Positions 8,339-17,246 of a stretch of 64,000 nt of DNA are shown here, piece by piece; the stretch's first letter is position 1, and the number at the start of each line of letters is the position of its first letter. Under the pieces are notes generated by a model, which worked only from the letters and a program-made list of their open reading frames with translations, had not been told where the DNA came from and did not search any database. The stretch is taken from contig CANRYS010000004.1 of the NCBI GenBank assembly GCA_947644305.1, forward strand, positions 100,315-164,314. The letters run 5' to 3'. A program made the position numbers and the translations under genes. This stretch comes from an uncultured Roseburia sp. (GTDB taxonomy: Bacteria; Bacillota; Clostridia; Lachnospirales; Lachnospiraceae).

Positions 8339-8386
8339 TTATTGCTTCTTACTCAAATGTAAATTCGAATTTGCTACGTGATTCAT
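8339..8386 (-). CDS. 15-residue leader ORF upstream of the GH43 gene
   Basis: A short frame (ATG at 8386, TAA at 8339-8341; peptide MNHVANSNLHLSKKQ) has an excellent AGGGGGAAC ribosome binding site at ideal spacing and ends 51 nt before the GH43 start. It could be a regulatory leader peptide, or the site may mark chance. It is not enriched in one amino acid, so classical amino-acid attenuation is unlikely. Confidence 0.35.
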   Translation of the reverse strand: MNHVANSNLHLSKKQ

Positions 8387-8537
8387 TTATGTTCCCCCTT
8401 TCTCTTGATTTTTTGACAAATTCTGCATTACATTTAGCAGCATAACCGTTAGATTTATTGTACCAAATTTTGGGTGAAATGGCTAGTCTGATTTTTAAAT
8501 TTATATATTTCCATGGGTTTTATATAACATAAAATAA

Positions 8538-8579
8538 AGCACCTTAAAGCTTCAAATCCATACCAAGCCTTAAGGTGCT
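8538..8579 (-). terminator. terminator downstream of the XRE gene
   Basis: Fifteen-base arms with one mismatch (8538-8552 and 8565-8579) are followed on the minus strand by a T-rich tail (TTTATTTTATG). It lies 48 nt beyond the stop of the XRE regulator. The rest of 8387-8627 holds nothing else I can support. Confidence 0.65.
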
Positions 8580-8627
8580 AACCAAACTCCTATTTGCGAT
8601 ATTCGAATAAGAATAGATTCTATCCCT

Positions 8628-8957
8628 TTAGTTACAGTGTGCAATCTCATATGCTAGTTTCAACAAATCTTCTACCTTTTCCAAGACACTTGGCTCAAAC
8701 TTTTCTAATGCCTCTGCTATCCCTTCGTCAAACTTTGTACTTCCATGTCCAGTCATAATATAGTCAGCACTTACATCCAATGCTTCTGCCAGATTTATCA
8801 AAGTATTTGCAGAAAACCCTTTTTCATTGCGCTCGATTTCAAACAAGAATTTGGAAGAAATTCCTGCTCTTTCTGCCAGACGTTCTCTGGAATATCCTCG
8901 ATCAAGGCGAAGATCCATAATTCGACACCCTATTTCTTTGTTCTTAATTTCTTTCAT
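8628..8957 (-). CDS. XRE family transcriptional regulator
   Basis: DNA-binding protein of 109 residues. The helix-turn-helix spans about residues 10-65, with the typical RLDRGYSRERLAERAGIS and SANTLINLAEALDVSADYI segments. A C-terminal helical tail (about 70-109, ALEKFEPSVLEKVEDLLKLA) probably dimerises. The frame is open to 9056, but AAGGAG upstream of the ATG at 8957 and the start of similarity favour the shorter form. It is a single gene closed by its own terminator. The target is unknown; it may control the neighbouring lipoprotein/membrane pair, but nothing in the sequence proves this. Confidence 0.85.
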   Translation of the reverse strand: MKEIKNKEIGCRIMDLRLDRGYSRERLAERAGISSKFLFEIERNEKGFSANTLINLAEALDVSADYIMTGHGSTKFDEGIAEALEKFEPSVLEKVEDLLKLAYEIAHCN

Positions 8958-9189
8958 CTTCTTGTAACTCTCCTTATAAAAAAATTCTAGTCTTTTTAAA
9001 TCATTTTTGCAATGAATAATAATACACGTTTCCTTAACATATTGTTCCAGAAACATTATATACCATTTAAATCAAAGACTTGATTTTTTTACCGGAAAGG
9101 GGGTTTTTACAGACTAACATTCGAAAAAAGACATTTTTAATCACAAATCTATCCGTTTGTTCCGAATTTCCCTTATTTGAGCAAAAAAT

Positions 9190-9223
9190 CATAGCACAAT
9201 GGCGCATGCACCATTGTGCTATG
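9190..9223 (-). terminator. terminator of the lipoprotein gene
   Basis: Perfect 13-bp stem (9190-9202 and 9211-9223) with an 8-nt loop, then ATTTTTTG on the minus strand, 18 nt after the lipoprotein stop codon. Confidence 0.85.
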
Positions 9224-9241
9224 AGAAAGGATTCAGATATT

Positions 9242-10285
9242 TCACTGCTTACCCAGCACATATTCATAAGCATACAATTGTATGCCTTCATCAACAGCTT
9301 CCTGGCTCATTAATACTATATTCCCATCTTTCTCTAAAAGTCCCATCGTATTGTTTCCAGCATTACTAAAAGCTTTGCTCTCTGATGCTGAAATCAACTT
9401 CACTTTTCTTTTTGTTGCTTCATCCACTCCAAAAATACCAGACGGTGTCATAATAAATATATCATCATCCTCATTTTCAAACACTTCAATCTGCAATTCT
9501 GTCCCCACACGATCTGAACGCAACAAAGCCTCATCTTCTAAAGAAAATATTTCTACTTCCTTTCCACTGTCTTCTGAAACTTTCACTATTTGAGAATTCA
9601 TATTATCTACAGCATAAAAGTTATCACGTCCCATAAATAACTTATGCGGCATGCCACTATAAAAACCTTTCTGCTCACCTGTATTGGAATCATACCATTC
9701 AACTTCACCATTGGCTTTCTGAATCAGGACATTTCCACTTTGAAAAACACCAACATATACGGGCATTGATTCTAAGTTATCTTGTTTTCCCAAACAAGAC
9801 AACTGCACTTTATCAACTTCATTTGTTTCTTCATCAATCTTATATAAATTGTAAGTCATACCGTCCCCATTGTCTTGAAATAATGCATACAACTTCATAT
9901 CAAAACCATAACTAATAAAAGATAATGACTCCCCCTTCTTTAGTTTTCCCTTTATCACATTTCCCCAAGAAACCTCTTCTTTTTGCCAGACTTCTGACTC
10001 TTCATAAGAATACTGATATATTGTCTCCTTTAAGGCTTCTTCTTCAATCGTCTTACAATAAAAAATATATTTTTCATTCCCGTTCAATAAGCAGTTACTA
10101 ACAACTATATCCATATCTGAAAGTTCATTTCTGATACTTTGAGCAATATCCTTCTCCATAAAATCATTCTTTTTATCCATTGATATTGGTTCTTTACTTT
10201 TTAGCGGTTTAACTTCTTTTTCCTCAGAACATCCAGAAACAAGAAACAAAATAAAAAACATTAATAAAAAAATATACCTGTTCAA
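9242..10285 (-). CDS. lipoprotein of unknown function, beta-propeller-like repeats
   Basis: Membrane-anchored surface protein of 347 residues. The signal sequence ends in a lipobox LVSGC with the modified Cys at residue 19. The mature part has recurrent short strands (YFIY/LYALFQD, YAVDNMNSQIVKVSED, IFGVDEATKRKVKL), suggesting a WD40- or YVTN-like propeller. Translation starts at TTG (10283-10285) with AAAGGAG upstream. It lies 31 nt downstream of the membrane protein at 10317 and is probably its operon partner. The region is A+T-rich compared with the housekeeping genes to the right, so it may be acquired. No specific function recognised. Confidence 0.7.
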   Translation of the reverse strand: MNRYIFLLMFFILFLVSGCSEEKEVKPLKSKEPISMDKKNDFMEKDIAQSIRNELSDMDIVVSNCLLNGNEKYIFYCKTIEEEALKETIYQYSYEESEVWQKEEVSWGNVIKGKLKKGESLSFISYGFDMKLYALFQDNGDGMTYNLYKIDEETNEVDKVQLSCLGKQDNLESMPVYVGVFQSGNVLIQKANGEVEWYDSNTGEQKGFYSGMPHKLFMGRDNFYAVDNMNSQIVKVSEDSGKEVEIFSLEDEALLRSDRVGTELQIEVFENEDDDIFIMTPSGIFGVDEATKRKVKLISASESKAFSNAGNNTMGLLEKDGNIVLMSQEAVDEGIQLYAYEYVLGKQ

Positions 10286-10316
10286 TTCTTACACTCCTTT
10301 TATTGTTTTAATAAAT

Positions 10317-11300
10317 TTACAACGAATCCTTAAAATGCAATTCCATGCGTTTTATATCACTCTCTGTATAATGATAGATGGGATAAAACTTGCAGACCGC
10401 AATAATAACAATATCCAGGATAAGCAATATTGCAACATATTCATAACTAAATTTCTTTGCATTTGTCGTAATCAATACATCTGACAATCCACATAGGAAC
10501 ACTTGGGTTTTGCTCGCAAATACCACAACAGCTCCCACTGCCGCAGGCAGCATATGTAAACAAAACAACACTAATTCAATCACATAATGCCGTTTCCATA
10601 AAAGCCGGTTTAAAAACACAATGAGATATTCCAAGGTAAAGATTCCAAAAAATCTTACCAGATACATAATCCTCACCACTCCATAAATTGGAAACTCGCC
10701 GATTTCTCCAACGCTTATTCCTGGAAAATCTGCTCCAGAAAAACCATAGCAAACAAAAATCCAGATTAATTCAGGAAGATACACAATTCCCCCAACAATT
10801 ACAGTATACAGAATACGTCTTAATAATGTAATCTTTTCTTTTCTATAATTTAAAAACATCATGAGAAGGATAACAATAATTGCTTGAAAAAAATGAAGGT
10901 ATTCTCCTTCTACCCCAAACAATTTCCTATATCCTTCCTGGTAAACGAATAAGGGTATGGCTTTTTCCTCCAACGTTCCCTCCATTCCTGCCTTCTCTAG
11001 AGGAACTTCAACATAAACATATCCTTTTTCCTCTTTTGCTTCAGGAAGATAGGCAGTAACACGATGGTGTTCCATATCCTCCATCCAGTCAATCTGTTTC
11101 ATTAATCTATCGAAATCCGTCTTAGAAATATGAGATCTATCGGCATTTATCTGGTCCCTGGCTTCCTTATACCGTAATCCCTCGTATTTCTTACACTGCT
11201 GCCGGTAATTTTTCTCCGTTGAATATGGAAGACCCGTCCCGATGAAAAAGCAAACCTGCAAAATGACAACAAATACGGTAATGATATAAAACTTTTTCAT
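10317..11300 (-). CDS. multi-pass membrane protein of unknown function
   Basis: Protein of 327 residues with an N-terminal membrane segment (about 4-24), a soluble stretch of about 110 residues with many charged residues, and then five or six further membrane segments (about 137-152, 163-186, 207-231, 240-262 and 285-306). A GGAGGG site precedes the ATG at 11300. It is the first gene of a two-gene unit with a lipoprotein. The layout of one TM, extracytoplasmic domain and TM bundle suggests an envelope protein. I recognise no characterised family. Confidence 0.65.
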   Translation of the reverse strand: MKKFYIITVFVVILQVCFFIGTGLPYSTEKNYRQQCKKYEGLRYKEARDQINADRSHISKTDFDRLMKQIDWMEDMEHHRVTAYLPEAKEEKGYVYVEVPLEKAGMEGTLEEKAIPLFVYQEGYRKLFGVEGEYLHFFQAIIVILLMMFLNYRKEKITLLRRILYTVIVGGIVYLPELIWIFVCYGFSGADFPGISVGEIGEFPIYGVVRIMYLVRFFGIFTLEYLIVFLNRLLWKRHYVIELVLFCLHMLPAAVGAVVVFASKTQVFLCGLSDVLITTNAKKFSYEYVAILLILDIVIIAVCKFYPIYHYTESDIKRMELHFKDSL

Positions 11301-11377
11301 TCATTCCCTCCAATTTCTATGTTTTCAACAGAAAGATCCCTCTTGAAATATGTAAACTGACGACATATTTGATAAAT

Positions 11378-11572
11378 TTATCGCCCTATTAGTCTTTGGT
11401 CGCACTTCAAAATTTCCTTCATTACGATATTTTCTCTTACCACCCATGGAATATTTTCAAAATCCTCCACTTCCTCGTTTCCCTTAATAATATCCTCTAA
11501 TGTCATCCATTCTACTTGATAATCATACTCTTTTTCATAATCATCTAAGTTTCTATAATAATTTCTTTCATC
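11378..11572 (-). pseudogene. Nudix hydrolase C-terminal remnant
   Basis: A 64-codon open frame directly abuts the HAD gene stop and has no proper start. Its translation contains QVEWMTLEDIIKGNEEVEDF and IPWVVREN, which look like the C-terminal half of a Nudix hydrolase such as those encoded beside HAD genes. The Nudix box GX5EX7REUXEEXGU is absent, so the catalytic half has been lost, probably by a deletion ending at the HAD stop codon. Confidence 0.45.
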
Positions 11573-12317
11573 CTATTTTCCCTTCATTTATAATTGCATT
11601 TTCTTTTTCCAAAACAAGCTTCCGAAGTTCGTCCCATGCAGAGATTATCACACCGTTATAATCAGTTTTTACTCCTTTCTCTTTACTAATCCAAATTGGT
11701 GTTAAGCCAACCTTTTTTGCCCCGACAATATCGCATTCATACTGATCCCCACAGTACCATACCTCATTTGGCTCCAAACAAGCTTTTTCTAAAGCCAACT
11801 CAAAAATTCGCTTATTCGGTTTTCTAAATACATAATCACTTGACGCAATAAAAAATTCAAATTCCTCATTAGGAATCAACTCATGTATATGCTTCTTTAA
11901 TGTTTCACCACGATATGAGATATTACTTACTACACCTGTTCTAATTTTCTTAGTTTTTAAAAATTCAAGTAACTCACGAATCCCCTTCATAGCTACTCCA
12001 TTTGCAGATGCATTCCAAAAGATAGTTTCTACCTCTTCATAAGGTATGGACAAGGAAATCCCTTGGGATTCGTACAAATAGGAATAAAACGATACACTGG
12101 TAACTTCGAACTGAAATAAGTGTTTTCTTTTTGGATCAAATCGTCCTAAGTCCTCATTTATTGTTTCAGCTACCTGATAAATTTCCCTCGCTGTTTTGTT
12201 ATATTTGTTTTTTACAGCGTATTTTAAAACCTCTTCTATTCCTTTTATCCCATCAAAAGTACCCTCATGCACTAGTGTCTCTCCGTAGTCAAACAATATC
12301 ATTTTAGGAAACTGCAT
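11568..12317 (-). CDS. HAD superfamily hydrolase
   Basis: Cytoplasmic phosphatase-like protein of 249 residues. Motif I is FDYGETL (nucleophile Asp; the +2 Asp of the classical DxD is Gly here), motif II lies near GVVSNIS, motif III is the Lys in FRKPNKRIF, and motif IV is YCGDQYECDIVGAKKVGL. A helical cap sits between motifs I and II, so it belongs to the subfamily I/HAD-IA group. GGAGAGG five bases before the ATG at 12317 favours that start over the ATG at 12350. The substrate is unknown. A Nudix remnant directly downstream suggests it was once part of a nucleotide-related pair. Confidence 0.85.
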   Translation of the reverse strand: MQFPKMILFDYGETLVHEGTFDGIKGIEEVLKYAVKNKYNKTAREIYQVAETINEDLGRFDPKRKHLFQFEVTSVSFYSYLYESQGISLSIPYEEVETIFWNASANGVAMKGIRELLEFLKTKKIRTGVVSNISYRGETLKKHIHELIPNEEFEFFIASSDYVFRKPNKRIFELALEKACLEPNEVWYCGDQYECDIVGAKKVGLTPIWISKEKGVKTDYNGVIISAWDELRKLVLEKENAIINEGKIG

Positions 12318-12697
12318 AACAACCTCTCCATTTCTTTTCGCATATTCCATCCAAAATAGCCATACTTTGTTATTTTTATAAATTATATGTCTATTAAGAA
12401 TTTATACTTAGTATTTTATCAAACTTTTCACCAAAATAAAATACATTTTTCCCTTTGGTATTTTGTAATCCTCTAAGTGTTTTCCACTATAAAAAATACT
12501 TTATTTTTTATTCCCTTTCTCTTATCAGTATGAGACACTTAGATAGCGGATAAAAGAAACTATTTGTTATGTTATCATAACTATTAGTGGTATTAAGACA
12601 AAATTTAGAGTTGTATTCTAATAACTCTTTTTGCTTCTCAAGTGGGAGCTCATTTACGAAACTAATAATTATGATTTAACTTACATCTTTACAATAA
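12318..12697. other. A+T-rich intergenic stretch
   Basis: No gene that I can support. A minus-strand frame free of stops (12508-12675, 55 codons, no ATG/GTG/TTG start with a ribosome binding site) may be a decayed coding remnant but matches nothing I recognise. The stretch separates the accessory block from the spoVA genes. Confidence 0.4.
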
Positions 12698-12736
12698 AAA
12701 GCCATGAAACGTGATACTTTCACATTCCATGGCTTT
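12698..12736 (-). terminator. terminator of the spoVAD-spoVAE unit
   Basis: Imperfect long stem (12698-12714 with 12720-12736, outer nine bases AAAGCCATG perfect) followed by TTTTTAT on the minus strand. Confidence 0.75.
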
Positions 12737-12771
12737 ATATTTTCTTCTATATTTTCTTCTCCTTACCCCCA

Positions 12772-13125
12772 CTAAGACATCTTCGGCTTAAACACCAGTG
12801 CCGCCAGAAAACTCAAAATCAACGCTCCAGCGATTCCGACCGCGGCCTGTTCCAGCCCACCGTAAAAGATTCCCACAAAGCCCTGGCTGTCCACAGCTTC
12901 CTTGACTCCCTTAAATAACAGATGCCCAAAACCGATCAGAGGAACCGTGGCACCGGCCTTTGCCCAGTTGGCAAAAGGCTCGTAGATACGGACGGCGCTC
13001 AGCACCGCTCCCAGACATACCAGGAGGACCATGATCCGCCCAGGAAGAAGTTTTGTGTTGTCCATGACGATCTGTACCACCGCACAGATGGCGCCGCCTA
13101 CCAAAAAAGTAATTAAATAATCCAT
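12772..13125 (-). CDS. spoVAE: stage V sporulation protein AE (SpoVAEb)
   Basis: Small inner forespore membrane protein of 117 residues with three to four hydrophobic segments and the family signature LITFLVGGAICAVVQIVMDNTK at the N-terminus and GFGHLLFKGVKEAVDSQGF in the middle. SpoVA proteins form the channel that moves dipicolinic acid into the forespore and out during germination. It follows spoVAD by 15 nt, with AAAGGAG ahead of the ATG. In the Clostridia spoVAC usually precedes spoVAD; it is not present here. Confidence 0.95.
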   Translation of the reverse strand: MDYLITFLVGGAICAVVQIVMDNTKLLPGRIMVLLVCLGAVLSAVRIYEPFANWAKAGATVPLIGFGHLLFKGVKEAVDSQGFVGIFYGGLEQAAVGIAGALILSFLAALVFKPKMS

Positions 13126-13140
13126 ATTCTTGCTCCTTTC

Positions 13141-14178
13141 TTACTGTGCGATCTCCAGCATTACCCCATGGGCGATGCCTGGTACACTATTTCCCTCGTT
13201 AAAACTGACTGTAGAAAGCAACGCTCCCGTCGGCACAAAGAGAACCCGTTTCCATTCGTGCTTTCGCATTTTGTTGAGAATGTAACCTGTGAGGGTGATC
13301 GCACTACAGCCGCAGCCGCTTCCACCGGCATTGGTATCCTGCTCTTCATTGTAGTAGATCTCCGTACCGCAGTCCATGTGCTGCTTACTGATATCATAAC
13401 CATAGCCCAGCAGCATATCTTTCAGAATACGCTGGCCGATGGTTCCTAGATCCCCAGTGATGATCTTATCATAATAATCCGGCTGGATGCCAAAGTCTTT
13501 TAGATTATTCAAAATACAGTCACAGGCTGCCGGAGCCATACACGCCCCCATGTTCATACTGTCCTTGATTCCATAGTCTGTGATCACCCCTGTTGTCAGT
13601 CCGGCGATCTGTACGTAACCCGTCTCTTTACGTTTCCAGTTGCCATCTCCTTTACCCAGCACTACGGCACCGCTTCCAGTCACCGTCCACGTGGAGGAGT
13701 AGGGTCGCTGATTGCCGTAAGCCAGGGGAAAACGGAACTGTTTTTCTGCGCTGGCAAAATGACTGGAAGTAAGCGCCACCACGTAGTCTGCAAAACCGCC
13801 CTCTACCAGCATGGAGCCGATACCCATGGATTCTCCCATGGTGGAGCAGGCGCCATACACTCCAAACATAGGAATATTGAAATTCATGATTCCAAATGAG
13901 GTAGCGATCAGCTGCCCCAGCAGATCTCCGGCGACGATATAACGGATATCACCGGGTTCCAGACCAGCATTGCGTATCGCGATGTCCGCCGCGATATGCT
14001 GCATCTTGCTCTCGGCTTCCTCCCAGGTGTTGCCGCCAAAAAGCGGATCGGTCTCCACAAAGTCAAAGTATTTTCCAAAGGCTCCATTTCCTTCTTTTTC
14101 TCCGGCCACTGATGCTGCACCGATGATACAGGGCGGAACCGCAAACTGGACACTTCGTTTACCAACAGTTTTTTCCAT
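13141..14178 (-). CDS. spoVAD: stage V sporulation protein AD
   Basis: Thiolase-fold protein of 345 residues that binds dipicolinic acid and works with the SpoVA channel at the inner spore membrane. Typical stretches are GNTWEEAESKMQHIA, GDLLGQLIATSF, FGVYGACSTMGESM and NAGGSGCGCSA. The reading frame runs 46 codons further upstream, through the secDF terminator, but GGAG nine bases before the ATG at 14178 and the start of SpoVAD similarity fix the start. I see no convincing sigma-G promoter by eye in the short upstream gap. Confidence 0.95.
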   Translation of the reverse strand: MEKTVGKRSVQFAVPPCIIGAASVAGEKEGNGAFGKYFDFVETDPLFGGNTWEEAESKMQHIAADIAIRNAGLEPGDIRYIVAGDLLGQLIATSFGIMNFNIPMFGVYGACSTMGESMGIGSMLVEGGFADYVVALTSSHFASAEKQFRFPLAYGNQRPYSSTWTVTGSGAVVLGKGDGNWKRKETGYVQIAGLTTGVITDYGIKDSMNMGACMAPAACDCILNNLKDFGIQPDYYDKIITGDLGTIGQRILKDMLLGYGYDISKQHMDCGTEIYYNEEQDTNAGGSGCGCSAITLTGYILNKMRKHEWKRVLFVPTGALLSTVSFNEGNSVPGIAHGVMLEIAQ

Positions 14179-14260
14179 ATCTTCATTCTCCATTCCGTGC
14201 ACACTGAATATCATACCGTATACCAGAAGTACGCAGGTATTCTCCTTTACCTTCACATAA

Positions 14261-14302
14261 AAAAGATGCACATACCATTTTCCCATAGTATGTGCATCTT
14301 TT
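14261..14302 (-). terminator. terminator of secDF
   Basis: Perfect 15-bp stem (14261-14275 and 14288-14302) followed by a T run on the minus strand, 36 nt after the secDF stop codon. Confidence 0.9.
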
Positions 14303-14337
14303 CTATTTTCATCCATCGAAAAAATCAGGATTGTTAT

Positions 14338-16569
14338 TTATTTACTTTTCGCTTTCTTTTTGCTTATTTTGTTCAGGAAGAACCATACGGTACCTGCCAG
14401 ACATACGGAAGAATAACATCCAGATATGATACCTGCGATCAGTGGAATCGCAAACTGACGAACCGCATCCACACCCATGATCGCCAGAACCACTACCATG
14501 ATCAGCGTCGTAATAGAAGTATTGATACTTCTGCTCAATGTCTGAGTGATACTTTCATTTACAATATCTGCAACCTCTGTGCGGCTTCCCGCTTTCTTCC
14601 GGTTCTCACGAACACGGTCGAAGATAACGATGGTCGCATTGATGGAATAACCGACGATGGTAAGCATACATGCGATAAACGTACTTCCCACAGAGATGAA
14701 GGCACTTCCCACTGCGTACACCATCAGCACAACGATCACGTCATGGATCAGAGCCAGTACGGAGCTGGCGCCGAAAGCAAGGTTCTTGAAACGAATCCAG
14801 ATATAGATCAACATACAGATCGCCGCAATGATCACCGCGATCACAGCATCCGTCTTCATCTCATTACTTACCGAAGCAGAAATTGTCTCGATCTCGATAT
14901 TTTCTTTTGTCACACCATACTTCTCACCGATGGCAGTCACAACGGTCTTCTGCTGATCCTCTGTCAGATCCACCGTACGGATGATCAGTGTTCTCTCTCC
15001 AGCGACATCAGATATCTCCGCATCCGGCACACCGGCTGCTGTCTTGACCGCATCGGTAACTTCGGTCTTGAAATCTGCACTGGCGTTTCCGCTGCCATCA
15101 AAACCTTGAGCATTTTCATCGAAGGTGATGGAAGTAGAAGAACCGCCCATAAAGTCAAGGCTGTAATTCAGAATCTGTCCGGTCTGCACTTTATTAAAGA
15201 TCAGGCCTCCGATGCAGAGCAGGAACAAAACTCCTGAAATAACGATATATTTTTTGAAATTTCCAACAAAATTGATTGCTTTTCTCTCTCTCTGAACACC
15301 AAAGAACTTCGGATTATCCAGTCCCAGACTAACCAAACCGTACAGGATCCATCTGGTGACAAAGATTGCGGTGAACATGGAAAGAATAATACCAATAGCA
15401 AGGGTCTGAGCAAATCCCATTACCGTTCCCGATCCCTTAATGTAAAGTACAACTGCGGCGATCAAGGTCGTTACGTTACCGTCGATAATCGCGGAGAGCG
15501 CTTTCTCAAAACCGATCTTGATGGCTGACCGAACAGTCTTGCCAGTGGCAAGCTCCTCACGGATACGGGTAAATATAATACAGTTGGCATCCACCGCCAT
15601 ACCGATAGCAAGGATTACACCGGCGATACCCGGAAGGGTAAGGGTGACATCCAGGGCATTCAGGGCCAGCAGTGTAGCTGCCACATAAAGAACCAACGCA
15701 AGGGATGCAGCGGCACCTGGCAGACGATACATCACAATCATAAAGACAATGACAAGGATAAATCCGATGAGACCTGCATAGAGACTGGTCTCCAGTGATG
15801 TAAAGCCAAGTTTCGCTCCCACGATGTTGGAACGAATATTTTTCAGTTCCAGTGGAAGGGCACCGATACGAAGAGTGGCTGCCATATCCTCTGCGTCTGA
15901 AAATTTATCAAAGCTTCCAGAAACAATAGCGACACCGTCTGTGATCGCTGTCTGGATCACTGGTGAAGAAACCTCTTTGCCGTCATAGATAATGGAAAGA
16001 GCTTCCCCTACATGGTCGCTGGTGACGTTACCAAACTTCTTGGCACCTTTTCCATTAAATGTGATCTTAACCACATTCTCTGCCACTCCGGTCTGGCTGT
16101 CCTGTTGGGTTGTCGCCTCTGCGGTGGAGATCATAGATCCATCCAGCAGTACTTTTTCTTTGTCATATGTGGCGGTTTTATCCTCAGCGATCTGACAGTC
16201 CGTCTGCAGCACAAATTCCAACGCGCCGGCTTTTCCCAGCTTGTCCAGCACTGCCTGGGGGTCCTCTACGTCCGGTACATCTACCGTGACGCGGTTGCTT
16301 CCCTCCTGGTACACAGATGCCTCTGTACTTTCATTTTCCACACGTTTCTGCATCTTATAAACCGTATCGCTCATCTCCTGAGCCGTCGGATTCTCTTTGG
16401 TCGCCTCATAGGTGACACTGACACCTCCGGCAAGGTCGAGACCTAAACGGATATTTTGGGCACTTCCTCTTTTGCCTGCCCCAATACCTGTATACGCTAC
16501 CACACCCATAGCGGCAGTCACAAGCAATATGAGCAAAATCTGAAAGATCCCTTTCGTCTTACTATTCAT
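14338..16569 (-). CDS. secDF: protein translocase SecDF (fused SecD and SecF)
   Basis: Proton-driven accessory subunit of the Sec translocon, here one 743-residue chain. The SecD half (about 1-420) starts with a TM, then NIRLGLDLAGGVSVTYE, the outer P1 domain, and the IRIGALPLELKNI to MAVDANCIIFTRIREEL block. The SecF half (about 430-743) has NYSLDFMGGSSTSITF and VGYSINATIVIFDRVREN. Each half contributes six membrane segments of the RND type. Fusion is common in Firmicutes. GGAG upstream supports the ATG at 16569. It is transcribed away from tadA and ends at its own terminator. Confidence 0.97.
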   Translation of the reverse strand: MNSKTKGIFQILLILLVTAAMGVVAYTGIGAGKRGSAQNIRLGLDLAGGVSVTYEATKENPTAQEMSDTVYKMQKRVENESTEASVYQEGSNRVTVDVPDVEDPQAVLDKLGKAGALEFVLQTDCQIAEDKTATYDKEKVLLDGSMISTAEATTQQDSQTGVAENVVKITFNGKGAKKFGNVTSDHVGEALSIIYDGKEVSSPVIQTAITDGVAIVSGSFDKFSDAEDMAATLRIGALPLELKNIRSNIVGAKLGFTSLETSLYAGLIGFILVIVFMIVMYRLPGAAASLALVLYVAATLLALNALDVTLTLPGIAGVILAIGMAVDANCIIFTRIREELATGKTVRSAIKIGFEKALSAIIDGNVTTLIAAVVLYIKGSGTVMGFAQTLAIGIILSMFTAIFVTRWILYGLVSLGLDNPKFFGVQRERKAINFVGNFKKYIVISGVLFLLCIGGLIFNKVQTGQILNYSLDFMGGSSTSITFDENAQGFDGSGNASADFKTEVTDAVKTAAGVPDAEISDVAGERTLIIRTVDLTEDQQKTVVTAIGEKYGVTKENIEIETISASVSNEMKTDAVIAVIIAAICMLIYIWIRFKNLAFGASSVLALIHDVIVVLMVYAVGSAFISVGSTFIACMLTIVGYSINATIVIFDRVRENRKKAGSRTEVADIVNESITQTLSRSINTSITTLIMVVVLAIMGVDAVRQFAIPLIAGIISGCYSSVCLAGTVWFFLNKISKKKAKSK

Positions 16570-16624
16570 TGTGAAAATCTCCTTTTCTAAAAATGTACCT
16601 AAAAATTATAGCACAAACAAGCAT

Positions 16625-17104
16625 TTACTTCAAGTAATCTTTTTCCTTTTTTCGCATTCGAAGTTCTCGAAAAAAGCCGCTCATCATCTGGCTGCACTCC
16701 TCTTCCAGAATTCCCTGTTCCACCTCCACTCTGTGATTAAATCCCTCCATCTGCAGAAGATTCACCACGGAACCAGCACAACCTGCTTTTGGATTCATGC
16801 TGCCGATGACAACCTTAGGGATACGCGCCTGCACGATCGCCCCGGCGCACATCGGGCACGGCTCCAGCGTCACATACATGGTACACCCCTCTAGCCGCCA
16901 GTCCCCCAGAACTTTGCTCGCCTTATGTATGGCGCTGAGCTCTGCGTGGGCAAGAGTATTTTTTTTCTCATTGCGCTTATTATAACCGCGAGCAATGATC
17001 TTCCCCTCCCAGACGATCACGCACCCAATGGGCGTTTCCATTTTTCCATATGCCTTCTTCGCCTGACGGAGCGCCTCCCGCATAAAGGTTTCATCCGTAC
17101 TCAT
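16625..17104 (-). CDS. tadA: tRNA-specific adenosine deaminase TadA
   Basis: Zinc enzyme of 159 residues that converts A34 to inosine in the anticodon of tRNA-Arg(ACG). The active-site motif HAE is at residues 53-55 (LAHAELSAI), and the zinc cysteines are in EPCPMCAGAI (residues 83 and 86). The C-terminal extension ends in a basic tail. The frame extends to 17143, but GGAGG six bases before the ATG at 17104 fixes the start. It is divergent from the antiporter operon. Confidence 0.95.
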   Translation of the reverse strand: MSTDETFMREALRQAKKAYGKMETPIGCVIVWEGKIIARGYNKRNEKKNTLAHAELSAIHKASKVLGDWRLEGCTMYVTLEPCPMCAGAIVQARIPKVVIGSMNPKAGCAGSVVNLLQMEGFNHRVEVEQGILEEECSQMMSGFFRELRMRKKEKDYLK

Positions 17105-17180
17105 CGCTGTCCTCCATAATAAAATGTAAAAATATTGTAGCATAAGTATCTGGCAGCGTCAATTTTTCCTTATGTACCGG

Positions 17181-17209
17181 TTGCAAACCTCACATGAATC
17201 TATTATAAT
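17181..17209 (+). promoter_or_regulatory. predicted sigma-A promoter of the Mrp-like operon
   Basis: TTGCAA (17181-17186), 17 bp, then consensus TATAAT (17204-17209), 37 nt before the first gene of the antiporter operon. Confidence 0.75.
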
Positions 17210-17246
17210 AAGCAGAAGAATGAAAGAATGTGAGAGGAACTTAGCA

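Noticed and set aside
12508..12675. Stop-free 55-codon minus-strand frame
   Set aside because: No start codon with ribosome binding site and no recognisable family; mentioned only as a possible remnant.
14197..15237. Plus-strand open frame of 346 codons opposite secDF
   Set aside because: Shadow of secDF: Asp/His-rich translation with no domain, and it runs through the secDF terminator.
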